DNA of 64,000 bases from Hydrogenophilales bacterium (GCA_016195805.1 JACPYT010000003.1:1-64000); one strand, 5' to 3'. Positions 52,811 to 61,654 are shown, counted from the stretch's first letter. Made by a program: numbers and translations. The notes: generated by a model from the sequence alone, not told the origin.

Positions 52811-53233
52811 ATGAGCACTCGCAACAACGGCAGCCGGTTTTCGCGGTTCGCCCAAGCTGCATCCCGTATCATGGGAGGGCCCCGGGCTTTCATGCTGGCT
52901 CTGTGCGTCGTCATTGTCTGGGGCCTGAGCGGGCCCTTGTTCGACTTCAACGACACCTGGCAACTTGTCATCAATACCGGCACCACCATCATCACGTTCC
53001 TGATGGTGTTCCTCATCCAGAACACGCAGAACCGTGACGCCGAAGCGATGCAGATCAAGCTCGACGAACTGATTCGCACGGCGCACGAAGCGCAAAACTC
53101 TCTGCTCGATCTGGAAGAGCTCGATCCAGAGGATTTGGAACGCATCCGGGCCCGTTACACGGACCTGGCGAAGCAGGCCCGGCATAAATTGCGCAGCAAG
53201 CCGTATCCCGATCCGCATCACGACGAGCCGTGA
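52811..53233 (+). CDS. Low-affinity iron permease-like membrane protein
   Basis: This 140-residue protein belongs to the low-affinity Fe/Cu permease-like family. It has two membrane helices (AFMLALCVVIVWGLSGPLF and TIITFLMVFLIQNTQNRD). The characteristic ending of helix two, QNTQNRDAEAMQIKLDELI, is clear. The function in bacteria is not established. It lies 36 bases after the hemerythrin gene. Confidence 0.85.
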   Translation: MSTRNNGSRFSRFAQAASRIMGGPRAFMLALCVVIVWGLSGPLFDFNDTWQLVINTGTTIITFLMVFLIQNTQNRDAEAMQIKLDELIRTAHEAQNSLLDLEELDPEDLERIRARYTDLAKQARHKLRSKPYPDPHHDEP

Positions 53234-53415
53234 CAGCAGCCATGCGGAATATGAAAATCAGAAGGCCCTCGTTGCCACGCATTCGGGAGCAGCAAAAGCA
53301 GGCCCAGGTAGACCGCCGTGCCGCGGAGAACGATCTCGCCGAGCGGCAGCATGGGAACGAAGATTGAATCCCTGTCCAGAGCGTATTCCGTCGGGGCATC
53401 GCGCGTCCGCGGCAC
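53218..53415 (-). pseudogene. Truncated DUF421 (YetF-like) gene fragment
   Basis: On the minus strand the segment DSIFVPMLPLGEIVLRGTAV, followed by YLGLLLLL, matches the first membrane helix of DUF421 proteins, normally about 150-230 residues long. After it the frame loses resemblance within a few residues and stops. The remaining domain is absent from the flanking sequence. The fragment overlaps the end of the permease gene, so this looks like a deletion remnant. Confidence 0.5.
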
Positions 53416-53967
53416 TCAAAGGCTGCGCACCACCTGATCGCTGCGGCGGCGGAGTACGCTCATGGCCAGGTCGATCTGGGCCTGGGTCACCGGGTGGATC
53501 ACCACCGCCCAGCGCCCCTTCCGGATCGCCCGGCGCACGGTGGAGATCACCCGGTAATGGTCCGGTCTCAGCGTCAGCAGCCCACCCACCAGCAGCCCGA
53601 ACACACCACCGAAGAAAACGAAGACCACCAGACCCATCGCAGGTGTGCTGGTGACTGCGGCACTGCCCGCCACGACAAAGCCCAGATACAGCAGGATGCC
53701 GAGCACGACGCCTGTAGTGCCGGCAACGAGGTGCGCTCTCACGAGCGTGTGCCAGATGCCCGCCTGTTCGGGTTCGAGCTTGCTGGAGAACGCGCGGCTG
53801 TTGGGGGTGCTCCCATCGGAGGGACCCACCAGGAACAGCTGACCATCCGCCAGGGCGGCCGCCTGCTTCAAATGCTGCGCGGCGTCTTCCGCCCCGTCGC
53901 GGCTCATGAAGACACCGGCCACTTTCGTCAATGAACGTTCACCGAATATCACGCGTTTGATCTTCAT
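53416..53967 (-). CDS. Hypothetical membrane protein with two central helices
   Basis: This 183-residue protein has an N-terminal ~60-residue alpha/beta segment (MKIKRVIFGERSLTKVAGVF), two membrane helices (LVAGTTGVVLGILLYLGFVV and a glycine-rich GLVVFVFFGGVFGLLVGGL) and a basic C-terminus with RAIRKGRWAVVIHPVT. The ATG at 53967 follows GGAGGTGTG. The architecture parallels the glycine-zipper gene at 49841. Function unknown. Confidence 0.72.
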   Translation of the reverse strand: MKIKRVIFGERSLTKVAGVFMSRDGAEDAAQHLKQAAALADGQLFLVGPSDGSTPNSRAFSSKLEPEQAGIWHTLVRAHLVAGTTGVVLGILLYLGFVVAGSAAVTSTPAMGLVVFVFFGGVFGLLVGGLLTLRPDHYRVISTVRRAIRKGRWAVVIHPVTQAQIDLAMSVLRRRSDQVVRSL

Positions 53968-54043
53968 CACACCTCCTTTTCCCGCCATTGCGGGTATGCA
54001 CTCAGAGCCGGCGGTGGAGCGGCCAGGTTGGTGCCGGCCCGAC

Positions 54044-55114
54044 TCATTTCGGGCGGGGATTGCGCCCTGCCTGCCTGCCCGTTTGGAGCGTCCCGGCGCG
54101 CAGTGCGGTCACCGCCTGCAGGACCGCGCGGCCGACGTTGCGGGCTTCCTCCTGCACTGCCTCGTCCCGGTCCAGCGTGTCATGGCTGTTGGCATAGGGC
54201 TCGTAATACCCGATGTAGCGATCGAGGCGTGCCTGCGGCCCGGCGTCGACCAGCCCCATCCAGTCGAGCCAGTCCGACAGCATGCGGCGCGCGTTTTCGA
54301 CCCCCGCGACGTCGCCGTGCACCATGACCCCGTACACGCGCCCCGCCAGGTGCTTTGGGAAGTCCCATCCGGCCATTTCCAGGGCCTTGGCCTTGCCCGG
54401 ATCCTTGCCGGACGTACGGGTTGGATCGGGATTGCCGCCGTCCGCACACACCAGGCGATCGATCATCAACTTCAGCGGGCTCGGGCTCTGGTACCAGTAA
54501 ACCGGCGTGACGATGACGACCGCATGGGCGGCCGTCCACCGTTCGTAAATCTCGGCCATCCAGTCGTTCGTCTGATTGAGCCCGTAGTTGGGGTAGCACG
54601 AGCATGGCCAATGGCATAGCGGCATGGCCGTCGACACGCAGCCCTTGCATGGGTGAATGCGGCGTCCATATTCGGATGCCAGCAAGCTGAGGTCGAGCAC
54701 GTCGGCCTCGATCGCGGTCGGTGCGAATACGTCGCGGATCAGGTTGAGCAGGCGAAAGGTTTTCGACATCTCGCCGGGGCAGGTTCCGTCATTGCGGGCG
54801 GCACCGCAGATGAGCAGGACCCGCGTCGGCGTATCGCGATGGCTCCACTGCGCCTGCAGTTCGGCCAGGCGCCGATGGTTCGCCAGCCACTCGCTCGAAA
54901 GCTCGAAATCAGGATCGGCGAAGCCGGCGCCAGCCGGCGCGGTGAGCGGCGATTTGCGGCCCGCGGCATACGCCTGCCAGGCGATTTCCTCGATTCGTGC
55001 GATGGCATCGGCCGCGACATCGAACAAAGGATCGGCGTACTGCATCCGAAAACGCTGCCCGAACGCTTCGCGCGTCAGCATCGCCGGCGCCTGGCCGGTA
55101 CGGATTCTTGTCAT
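54044..55114 (-). CDS. NAD(P)H-dependent FMN oxidoreductase, flavodoxin-like
   Basis: This 356-residue protein has a ~95-residue N-terminal extension followed by an NADPH-dependent FMN reductase-like domain. Landmarks are VLLICGAARNDGTCPGEMSK (phosphate loop), GCVSTAMPLCHWPCSCYPN with several cysteines, and VVIVTPVYWYQSPSPLKLMI. The cysteine cluster may bind a metal or be redox active. The C-terminal part is longer than usual in the family. It may reduce quinones or flavin. Confidence 0.8.
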   Translation of the reverse strand: MTRIRTGQAPAMLTREAFGQRFRMQYADPLFDVAADAIARIEEIAWQAYAAGRKSPLTAPAGAGFADPDFELSSEWLANHRRLAELQAQWSHRDTPTRVLLICGAARNDGTCPGEMSKTFRLLNLIRDVFAPTAIEADVLDLSLLASEYGRRIHPCKGCVSTAMPLCHWPCSCYPNYGLNQTNDWMAEIYERWTAAHAVVIVTPVYWYQSPSPLKLMIDRLVCADGGNPDPTRTSGKDPGKAKALEMAGWDFPKHLAGRVYGVMVHGDVAGVENARRMLSDWLDWMGLVDAGPQARLDRYIGYYEPYANSHDTLDRDEAVQEEARNVGRAVLQAVTALRAGTLQTGRQAGRNPRPK

Positions 55115-55239
55115 GGCAGCGTGATGGCCTCATGGCTCAGGGCCGACGCGCCCGCGCCCGCCCCCCGCCAAACTGGACCTCCCGGCGCGGGGCGCGCTCC
55201 ACTCGGTCGTCGCCATACGTCGGAGCGGTCCCGCTCGGA

Positions 55240-55455
55240 TCAATGAAACCAGTCGTCCCGGGCCTTGTCCTGCCAGTCCTTGATCTGCTTTTCAGCATCA
55301 TCCTTCGACACGCCATAGCGCTCCTGGATTTTCCCAGTGAGCTGTTCGCGACGGCCCTTGATCGTATTGAAGTCGTCATCCGTGAGCTTGCCCCACTGTT
55401 CCTTGAACCTGCCTTTGATTTGCTTCCAGTTGCCTTCGATGATGTCCCAGTTCAT
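55240..55455 (-). CDS. CsbD-family stress protein
   Basis: This 71-residue hydrophilic protein begins MNWDIIEGNWKQIKGRFKEQ, the family hallmark, with GKLTDDDFNTIKGRREQLTG and GVSKDDAEKQI further on. CsbD proteins are induced by general stress in many bacteria; mechanism unknown. The ATG at 55455 follows AAAGGAGAGAAAC. Confidence 0.92.
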   Translation of the reverse strand: MNWDIIEGNWKQIKGRFKEQWGKLTDDDFNTIKGRREQLTGKIQERYGVSKDDAEKQIKDWQDKARDDWFH

Positions 55456-55524
55456 GTTTCTCTCCTTTTCCATTAACAATATGGACCGCTGCGCACGCAC
55501 CGGATCCGGCTCGCCCGCCTGGAC

Positions 55525-55836
55525 TTACGGCTTGACCACGATGTCGTTCTTGACGGCTTTCACATGCGGTACGTCACGGGCGATCGATTCGGCCGTGGTC
55601 CGCTCCGTCGCGTTCTTGGCAAACCCGGACAGCTGGACCACGCCATTGAGGGTTTCAACGCTGATCGCCATGGCACTGACCACCGGACTTTCCGCAAAAC
55701 GGGCTTTCACCTGGGTCGTGATGGCCGAATCGTCCACATACTGGCCGACGGTGGATTGTTCCCGCGTGACCGCGCAACCACCCATCGTCAGGGTGCTGGC
55801 TGCGAGCATTGCTGCAAAGAGTTTACCGGCATCCAT
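55525..55836 (-). CDS. BON-domain lipoprotein
   Basis: This 103-residue periplasmic lipoprotein has a lipobox (TMGGC near residue 21) and one BON domain (VDDSAITTQVKARFAESPVV, then VETLNGVVQLSGFAKN). BON domains bind phospholipid surfaces, as in OsmY and DolP. It begins behind AAGGAGACCATC and lies 69 bases upstream of csbD on the same strand. Confidence 0.88.
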   Translation of the reverse strand: MDAGKLFAAMLAASTLTMGGCAVTREQSTVGQYVDDSAITTQVKARFAESPVVSAMAISVETLNGVVQLSGFAKNATERTTAESIARDVPHVKAVKNDIVVKP

Positions 55837-55950
55837 GATGGTCTCCTTCTTGTCTGGTTAAGGGATGAAAAGGGGCAAACCTGGCAGGCCCGCCCCACGA
55901 TGGCCGACACCAAACCGGCCATGTTCCTGCTTCTTCTTCCAGCATTCAGA

Positions 55951-56640
55951 TCAGCTGCGGCGACGCCTGACCTGCCAGCCGATCAATCCAAGCCCCGCAA
56001 GCATCATGGCGCTGGATGTCGCCTCCGGAACCGGCGCCGCAGCGGTGGTCGCGGTCAAGCCGCTGTACTTCTTGTCCACGTAGGCCAGTGACGATGATCC
56101 GTTCGTCGACGCGACGAGAAGATTCTGGAAACTCACATTGACCGACTTGGTGCCGTTCCAGGCGGACAAGTCGGTCGAGTTGGCGGCTGTCCACGGATGG
56201 GTGCTGATTCCAGTCTGGTCCATCGCTGCGCTCGGCCCGATGCTGGTGGTCGTGTCCTTCATGGGATCGCTCACGTCGAAGACCCGGACCTGGCCCGCCA
56301 CGTTCGCCGTACTGCCACCGCCTTGCAGCAGGTAATCGCCTCGTTCCGCAAGATCGACGCTTGAGAACGAATAGCCGTTATGCGCCGTCATCTGGACGTT
56401 GACGGTGTTGTCGGTGAGCTTATAACCCTCCCCGTTGGACGACGTGGCGTTGAAATTCACCGGAGTGAAGGACAGCGTATCGCCGCTCAGGATGGGCTGC
56501 CCGAAGAGGCCCATGAGCGCATTGTCGAACGTGAAATCGACTGTCGTTCCCGTGAGGGTGACCGGGGTTGCGAAAGCGGCCCCGGAAAATGCCTGCGCCA
56601 GCAAGAATGCACCTGCCGCCATTTGGTTCATTCGGTTCAT
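55951..56640 (-). CDS. PEP-CTERM sorting-signal protein
   Basis: This 229-residue protein has a signal peptide (GAFLLAQAFSGAAFA), a Ser/Thr/Asn-rich extracellular body with beta-strand character and a C-terminal sorting signal VPEATSSAMMLAGLGLIGW followed by RRR. The motif is VPEA rather than VPEP. Exosortase/EpsH systems process such signals and relate to exopolysaccharide. No exosortase gene lies in this window. Confidence 0.82.
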   Translation of the reverse strand: MNRMNQMAAGAFLLAQAFSGAAFATPVTLTGTTVDFTFDNALMGLFGQPILSGDTLSFTPVNFNATSSNGEGYKLTDNTVNVQMTAHNGYSFSSVDLAERGDYLLQGGGSTANVAGQVRVFDVSDPMKDTTTSIGPSAAMDQTGISTHPWTAANSTDLSAWNGTKSVNVSFQNLLVASTNGSSSLAYVDKKYSGLTATTAAAPVPEATSSAMMLAGLGLIGWQVRRRRS

Positions 56641-57028
56641 GTGTTACTCCTTCTCATTGCCATGGGATAGAAATAAAGGTCCGATCCCCCGCTACGCGTT
56701 CGGGTAAAGCTTCGGGTGGACCCTGTGCACAACCCTTCCGCCTTCGCGTAGCTGTCTGTCCACACTGTGGAAATTCCTGCCGTGGCCGAAGAGACCCCAA
56801 TGATGGGAGGCCGGATCCATTCGCTGGCGCATACGCATACATGCACTGGCTGCAGCAAACATCTACGCGTCAACTCTAGGTTGAGCACGGTGCCGCCGGT
56901 ATAAGAAGGGAGCGCTTCTGTATGTAGGACTTGATGAAGGCTGCCGATGCTGCGCTCCCCGCGCGCGCTCCGGCTTGCATAGCAGGCCGGCACGCCGGAT
57001 CGAGCGGCTGCAAATCCAAGTCGGGCCG
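56641..57028. other. Intergenic region before the AI-2E permease 3' end
   Basis: About 390 bases between the PEP-CTERM gene and the end of the permease gene, both leftward. No supported gene. The promoter of the PEP-CTERM gene is expected here; I cannot point to one with confidence. Confidence 0.45.
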
Positions 57029-58186
57029 TCAGTCGCCCATGAATTCGCCGACGGGCCTGAACTCCTCGACGAGATCGCAGACCGACTTGATGGCCATCAT
57101 GATCGGCATGCCTAGCAGGAGTCCCCACGCACCCCACAACCATCCCCAGAACAACACGCCGACAAAAACCACCACCGCATTCATGCGGCTGGCCCTGCCG
57201 GTGAGCCAGGGTGTCAGCAAATTTCCTTCCAGGCCGTGGATGACCAGCGAAATTGCAGCGACCGCCAGCGCCATGCCCATGCTCTCGAATTGAAGAAAAC
57301 CCACCAGGGCTGTGCCCCCGGTGATGATGATCGCGCCCAGGTAAGGAACGAGGTTGAGGATGGCGGCTGCAAGGCCCCACACGGCGGCGTGCTCCAGACC
57401 GATCCAGAGAAGGGCCAGCCAGCTTGTGATCCCGACCAGAATACTGGTGAAGACCTGAACCAGAAGATAACGCTGAATCTGGACGCTGATCTCGTTCAGC
57501 ATCTGGACGGTGATCTTCTTCTTGCTGAGGGTCGGGCCAGAGAGTTTGACGAGCTTGCGCCGGAACGTGTCACCCGAAACCATCAGGAAATAGGCCAGAA
57601 ACAACACCAGCACGGCGAGGCTGATGAAGGACAGCGCGCCGCGCGTACCATTCCATAAATAGTCCCGCATATTGAGTTTGGGCTGTTCGATCTGGACGCG
57701 GGTCACCCCGCGCGGCGCCGGCGGCGATACCGCAGCCGTCTCGTTTGCAGCATGCTCGATCTGATCCGCCGCTTTCTGCACATTTTCAATTGCCCCTTTG
57801 GACATTCCCCATTCCCTGCGCAGGGTCTGGCGAAACTTCTGGGCTGCCTCGGGCAGGGTTTCGATCATGCTTGCAGCTTGGTCTTGGAGAGAATAGGCCA
57901 GATAGCCGATCCCGCCCACGATCATCAGCAGCAGCAACGCTGCGCCGATCGCGCGCGGCATGTGCCATTTATGCAACTGATTGACCAGAGGAGATAGCGC
58001 ATAGCTGGTGATCACTCCCAGGACCAGTGGAATGAAGACGGTCTGGGCCCAGTCGAGAATAAAAACGACCGCGAATACAGTCAGCAGGATCAGCGGAACG
58101 CTATGGGCCTCGGTGGGAATCCTGGGCTCGGGAACGTCGGGGATGCTGGCGTCGCCAGCATGCATCTCGTTGGATTTGTCCATCAT
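57029..58186 (-). CDS. AI-2E (PerM) family membrane transporter
   Basis: This 385-residue protein has about eight membrane helices, with an N-terminal pair (LILLTVFAVVFILDWAQTVF) and the family segment GLEGNLLTPWLTGRASRMNA. A soluble insert lies between residues ~100 and 180. Proteins of this family export varied small molecules; characterised examples include Na+/H+ antiport. No basis for autoinducer-2 export exists here beyond the family name. Confidence 0.85.
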   Translation of the reverse strand: MMDKSNEMHAGDASIPDVPEPRIPTEAHSVPLILLTVFAVVFILDWAQTVFIPLVLGVITSYALSPLVNQLHKWHMPRAIGAALLLLMIVGGIGYLAYSLQDQAASMIETLPEAAQKFRQTLRREWGMSKGAIENVQKAADQIEHAANETAAVSPPAPRGVTRVQIEQPKLNMRDYLWNGTRGALSFISLAVLVLFLAYFLMVSGDTFRRKLVKLSGPTLSKKKITVQMLNEISVQIQRYLLVQVFTSILVGITSWLALLWIGLEHAAVWGLAAAILNLVPYLGAIIITGGTALVGFLQFESMGMALAVAAISLVIHGLEGNLLTPWLTGRASRMNAVVVFVGVLFWGWLWGAWGLLLGMPIMMAIKSVCDLVEEFRPVGEFMGD

Positions 58187-58296
58187 CCCGCCCTTTCCGA
58201 CTAGTTACATAAATTTGTCATACACCATTCGGGACCGGATTGCCGACGTGCATATCCTATGCCGGGCCGTGGCAGGCTGCCCGCAGCCGCGGCAGA

Positions 58297-60231
58297 TCAT
58301 TTGGGCGATACGCGACCTTGCAGTTTTGCCTCCCCGATCAGTCGCCTGCATTCGCTCCCGGCACCGGCACCGGCACCGGCGTCGACCAGAGGAATGAGCG
58401 CCAGTGCAGGATTGACGGCACCCAGCGCAACCGAGCTCAGGCCTCGAATGGCCAGCCTGCCCTTATCCAGGCTCGCCTGCGGATGGGCGAAGCTGCCTTG
58501 CACGTGAATGGGCGTACGCAATGCCACCAGACTGAGCTTTCGGGTTTTCGGACGAACGGTGAGGTCGAGCGTTTCCTGTCTGAGATCGATCCGACCGACT
58601 CCGTCGATCCGTGTGATATCGGTATCGAGCACCAGCATGTCGGGCCGCATGACGCCCTGTGTCACGTCGAAATCCGCAATCCCGCAACGTATCCTGACGG
58701 GGTGGTCGCCGGCAATTTTCAGTTGCAGCATTTCCAGCAGGTGCAGACTGACGGTTTCCATCATCAGTTTGCTGATCTCGCCGCTGTCGATCAGCATCGA
58801 CACCTGGCCGTCTGCACTGCCCAGCATCGCCGCTACGGTATTGCCCCGCCCCTTCAGATCGAAGGTGCCATTGAGTTCGCCGAGACTGGTCCTGCTGCGG
58901 TCGAGCGTGGGAAACAGTTGGGCAAGCTCGAGCTTGCGTGCATTGAGGGCCGCTGCCGCCTTGATCGGCGACCGCCGTCCGTCCAGCCTGACCGAACCTG
59001 CCAGCGTCCCGCCCGCCACGTCAAACCGGAGGGGATCCAGCGTCAGGTCGCCGTCACGCAATTGCAGATGCGTGGACAGCCTGCTGAGGGGGAGCGCTTC
59101 GGGGCGGACGATCGACTCTGCATTGAGGGTGACGTTCGCGTCCATGCGCGTCCAGCGTTCGATCCGGAAAGCCGTGTCAGGCAGCACACGGCCGGATGCA
59201 GGCCGCGCGGATGGCGCAGCCGCACGCGGCTCGTGCCGGGTGCCGACCAGCGGACCCAGGTCGGCGAAATTCAGGCTTCTGGAATTGAGCTCGGCCACCA
59301 GGTAGGGACGGGCAGTTCCCGTATCGACGCGCAGGGTGCCGGCGATATCGCTCTTGCCCACCTGGCCCGAAAATTTCACATACTGCCACTGGTGGTCGCT
59401 GTGAATCAGACGTCCCCGGGTGGCATACGGCGGCGTATCCGGGAAAACCACACCCAGCAGCGGATAAAGCTGTGCAAGGCTGCCGCCGCGCAGCGCAATC
59501 TGGAGATCGACGGCAGACAGCTTCAGCAGATTGGTGATCCGGCCGTCTGCGCGCACATGGGTCGGCCCGATCTGCCCTGCCACGTCCACGTGGTAGGGCG
59601 TTCTCGCGTCGCGCAGCGCCAGCACGCTGTCGCCGGTCCCCTGAGCGACGAGGGCTTGCCCCCTGTAGCGCCCCTGCACGCTGAACGTCAATGCGCCGGC
59701 CGTCTTGTCCGGCAAGCCCTGCTGCGTCGCAACCCGGGCGTTCAACCGCGTTCCGCCCGCGGGGTCGTCGTACGCGACGCGGCCGTCGCTGACCGCGAGA
59801 TGCCGGACGACGATCCGTGCCTTGTCGTCGCGCTGATTGCGATCGAGCAGCCAGTTCTTCCTGCCGTCGGGGCTCGTCTCGAAGGCAAGCTCGGCATGGT
59901 GGAGACGCACGTCGTCAATGACGATCTCGCGCCGGAACAGCGGCAGGAGGGCGACGTCAAGCGCCACCTTCTCGACGTCGATCATGTTGTTTCGCGTGGC
60001 CCACGGCGGGTTCGAAAACGTCACGTCGGCCGCACGGATATGCACTTTCCCCCATCCGAATGCAAGGTCGAGAGCGCCCCCGATCTTCAAGGTGCGGCCG
60101 GTCTTGACGCTGACCGCGCGGGCAATCGGCCCGCGCAGCCAGTTCCAGTTGGGCACGGCTGCCACCCCCATGAACAGGGCAGCAACGACGACCAGCATCG
60201 CAACCAACCATATCGGCGCACGCTGCACCAT
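58297..60231 (-). CDS. AsmA-family envelope protein
   Basis: This 644-residue protein has one N-terminal membrane helix (WLVAMLVVVAALFMGVAAV), a long periplasmic region and the AsmA-like C-terminal domain (GELNGTFDLKGRGNTVAAML and the DMLVLDTDITRIDGVGRIDL segment). AsmA-like proteins form bridges that move phospholipids towards the outer membrane. A six-base repeat near the 3' end encodes GAGAGAGS (58358-58380). Confidence 0.87.
   Translation of the reverse strand: MVQRAPIWLVAMLVVVAALFMGVAAVPNWNWLRGPIARAVSVKTGRTLKIGGALDLAFGWGKVHIRAADVTFSNPPWATRNNMIDVEKVALDVALLPLFRREIVIDDVRLHHAELAFETSPDGRKNWLLDRNQRDDKARIVVRHLAVSDGRVAYDDPAGGTRLNARVATQQGLPDKTAGALTFSVQGRYRGQALVAQGTGDSVLALRDARTPYHVDVAGQIGPTHVRADGRITNLLKLSAVDLQIALRGGSLAQLYPLLGVVFPDTPPYATRGRLIHSDHQWQYVKFSGQVGKSDIAGTLRVDTGTARPYLVAELNSRSLNFADLGPLVGTRHEPRAAAPSARPASGRVLPDTAFRIERWTRMDANVTLNAESIVRPEALPLSRLSTHLQLRDGDLTLDPLRFDVAGGTLAGSVRLDGRRSPIKAAAALNARKLELAQLFPTLDRSRTSLGELNGTFDLKGRGNTVAAMLGSADGQVSMLIDSGEISKLMMETVSLHLLEMLQLKIAGDHPVRIRCGIADFDVTQGVMRPDMLVLDTDITRIDGVGRIDLRQETLDLTVRPKTRKLSLVALRTPIHVQGSFAHPQASLDKGRLAIRGLSSVALGAVNPALALIPLVDAGAGAGAGSECRRLIGEAKLQGRVSPK
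58358..58380 (-). repeat. CCGGCA hexanucleotide repeat in the AsmA gene
   Basis: CCGGCA occurs 3.8 times in a row. The six-base period preserves the frame and encodes Gly-Ala pairs, so length changes would alter the protein by two residues each. Confidence 0.75.
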
Positions 60232-60287
60232 CGGGATGACGGAATCGGCTCATGAAACGGCGCGCCGGAAGTCCGGCACGCCCGCGT

Positions 60288-60671
60288 TCAGAAGGCCGTT
60301 CCGAAGCCCTCGTCTTTTTCCAGCCTCAAGGTGGGCAAGCCGGCGAGTTCATGAATGGGCATGAGTACGCCGCGCGTATCGGGCACGGCGTCGAACAGCA
60401 TGTACAGATACTTGCCGCCGCCCTTGAACTCGTAGGCTTCCTCGAGAAAGCGCATGTGTTCGTGTGCGGCGAGGCAGTCGCGCGTCTTGCAGTCCTGTCT
60501 GTAATGCTCGATCAGCGAATGGATCACGTCCATGTGTTCGTCGGTCAGGCCGAAGTGCCGGGCGGCCGCATTTTTCCTCACCGTTTGCTCAATCTCGTCT
60601 TTGGTCAAGTATTTGACCGCGTCGTAAATCGGGATTTCCCCATCTTGCGTAACGCTTTCGGCATTGTTCAT
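60288..60671 (-). CDS. DsrC/TusE-family-like protein without the redox cysteines
   Basis: This 127-residue protein resembles the DsrC/TusE fold in its second half: LTDEHMDVIHSLIEHYRQ, then GGGKYLYMLFDAVPDTRG and IHELAGLPTL, like the KYLYELFP...AGLP pattern of DsrC. The C-terminal arm of true DsrC carries two conserved cysteines. Here the end is DEGFGTAF with none; its only cysteines are in DCKTRDC, in the middle. A sulfur-carrier role is therefore unlikely and a regulatory or binding role is inferred. The ATG at 60671 follows GAGGAGCCACG. Confidence 0.72.
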   Translation of the reverse strand: MNNAESVTQDGEIPIYDAVKYLTKDEIEQTVRKNAAARHFGLTDEHMDVIHSLIEHYRQDCKTRDCLAAHEHMRFLEEAYEFKGGGKYLYMLFDAVPDTRGVLMPIHELAGLPTLRLEKDEGFGTAF

Positions 60672-60747
60672 CGTGGCTCCTCGTGGAATGGAAGGGGATT
60701 TCAAACGAGATTGGCAGCTGCGAAATTCCAGTCGAGTAGCGTGCCGA

Positions 60748-60849
60748 TCATCCGCGACCACATGGTCCTGCACAGGTTCTGGTACCTGCGCGATCGGTCG
60801 ACCTGCTGGGATTTTCATTCTGCTTGAACGTGCGCTTTTGCCCGGCCAT
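60748..60849 (-). CDS. Possible small protein (33 aa)
   Basis: On the minus strand an ATG at 60849 opens 33 codons, starting MAGQKRTFKQNENPSRSTD and ending TCAGPCGRG. A strong ribosome binding site (GCAGGAGAGAGCTC) precedes it. The peptide is basic with two Cys at the end. Nothing similar is recognised; it lies 76 bases upstream of the DsrC-like gene and could be its leader. The rest of the 60672-61006 space shows nothing else. Confidence 0.35.
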   Translation of the reverse strand: MAGQKRTFKQNENPSRSTDRAGTRTCAGPCGRG

Positions 60850-61006
60850 GAGCTCTCTCCTGCACGCGAACGGATGTGTCACCGGAATTGAATGCCGGCA
60901 GCCGGGAGCAGCAAGGCCGTGCTGCGGGCGGAGCCGCCGCACGGGGTCCTGGCCCGGTGGGTCTCACGCCGCAGATCAATCACGACGCGCAAGACTCACG
61001 CAGGTA

Positions 61007-61399
61007 TTACTGCTTGTACTTCAGCTTGGCTTCGCTGACGCAGGCATCCTTGGCGCTGCCCGACATGCTGTCGCAGCGTTCCTTGGCTGCCTTGTAGTCG
61101 GCTTTCATCTTGTCTTCGGTGGCCTCGGCCTGGTTCTTGGCGGATTTCTCGTCAGCCTTCGCTTGCGATTTCGCACTGACATAGGCAGCCTTGGCGTCCT
61201 TCATGCACACGTCCTTCGCGTTGCCGGACATTTTCTTGCAGTTCTCCTTGGCCACCTCATAGTTATGCTTGGCGGTGTCCTTGGCAGCGTCATAGCGGGC
61301 TTCGGCCCGATCTTCCGTGACATCCTTCATGTCGGCAGCATAGAGCGGGGGCATGATCGCGAGACCCAGGGCAATAAACATCGCGTTACGTAATTTCAT
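61007..61399 (-). CDS. Periplasmic Ala/Lys-rich protein with two Cys-MSG repeats
   Basis: This 130-residue protein has a signal peptide (FIALGLAIMPPLYAAD) and a helical body rich in Ala, Lys and Glu. Two similar motifs occur, CKKMSGNAKDVC near residue 54 and CDSMSGSAKDAC near residue 109, each with two cysteines nine residues apart that could form disulfide hairpins. The ATG at 61399 follows CAAGGAGTTTGAA. It is a known type of conserved hypothetical periplasmic protein in betaproteobacteria; function unknown. Confidence 0.75.
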   Translation of the reverse strand: MKLRNAMFIALGLAIMPPLYAADMKDVTEDRAEARYDAAKDTAKHNYEVAKENCKKMSGNAKDVCMKDAKAAYVSAKSQAKADEKSAKNQAEATEDKMKADYKAAKERCDSMSGSAKDACVSEAKLKYKQ

Positions 61400-61654
61400 T
61401 TCAAACTCCTTGTAGTGGTTGGAACAACGCGGAAATCGAGCGGCCGCATCCTGCGCGAGGCGGAAGCCCCTGACGCACGATTCGGCGTGATCACACTCTA
61501 GGTTCCCGCCCCTTCGCCCACCATCCGCTCCCACTGAGAAAGTTGTCAGCATTCGCGGGTGCCGATGTAGGCGAAAGCTGACGCAGCGGGCGGGGAACCG
61601 TGGCGGGACACGTTATCCGGCTCAGGCCCTGCACCACAGGCCGCCAGGCCTCTT

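Noticed and set aside
57029-58186. Autoinducer-2 export
   Set aside because: Only the family name suggests it. No LuxS or Lsr genes are nearby, and family members transport other substrates.
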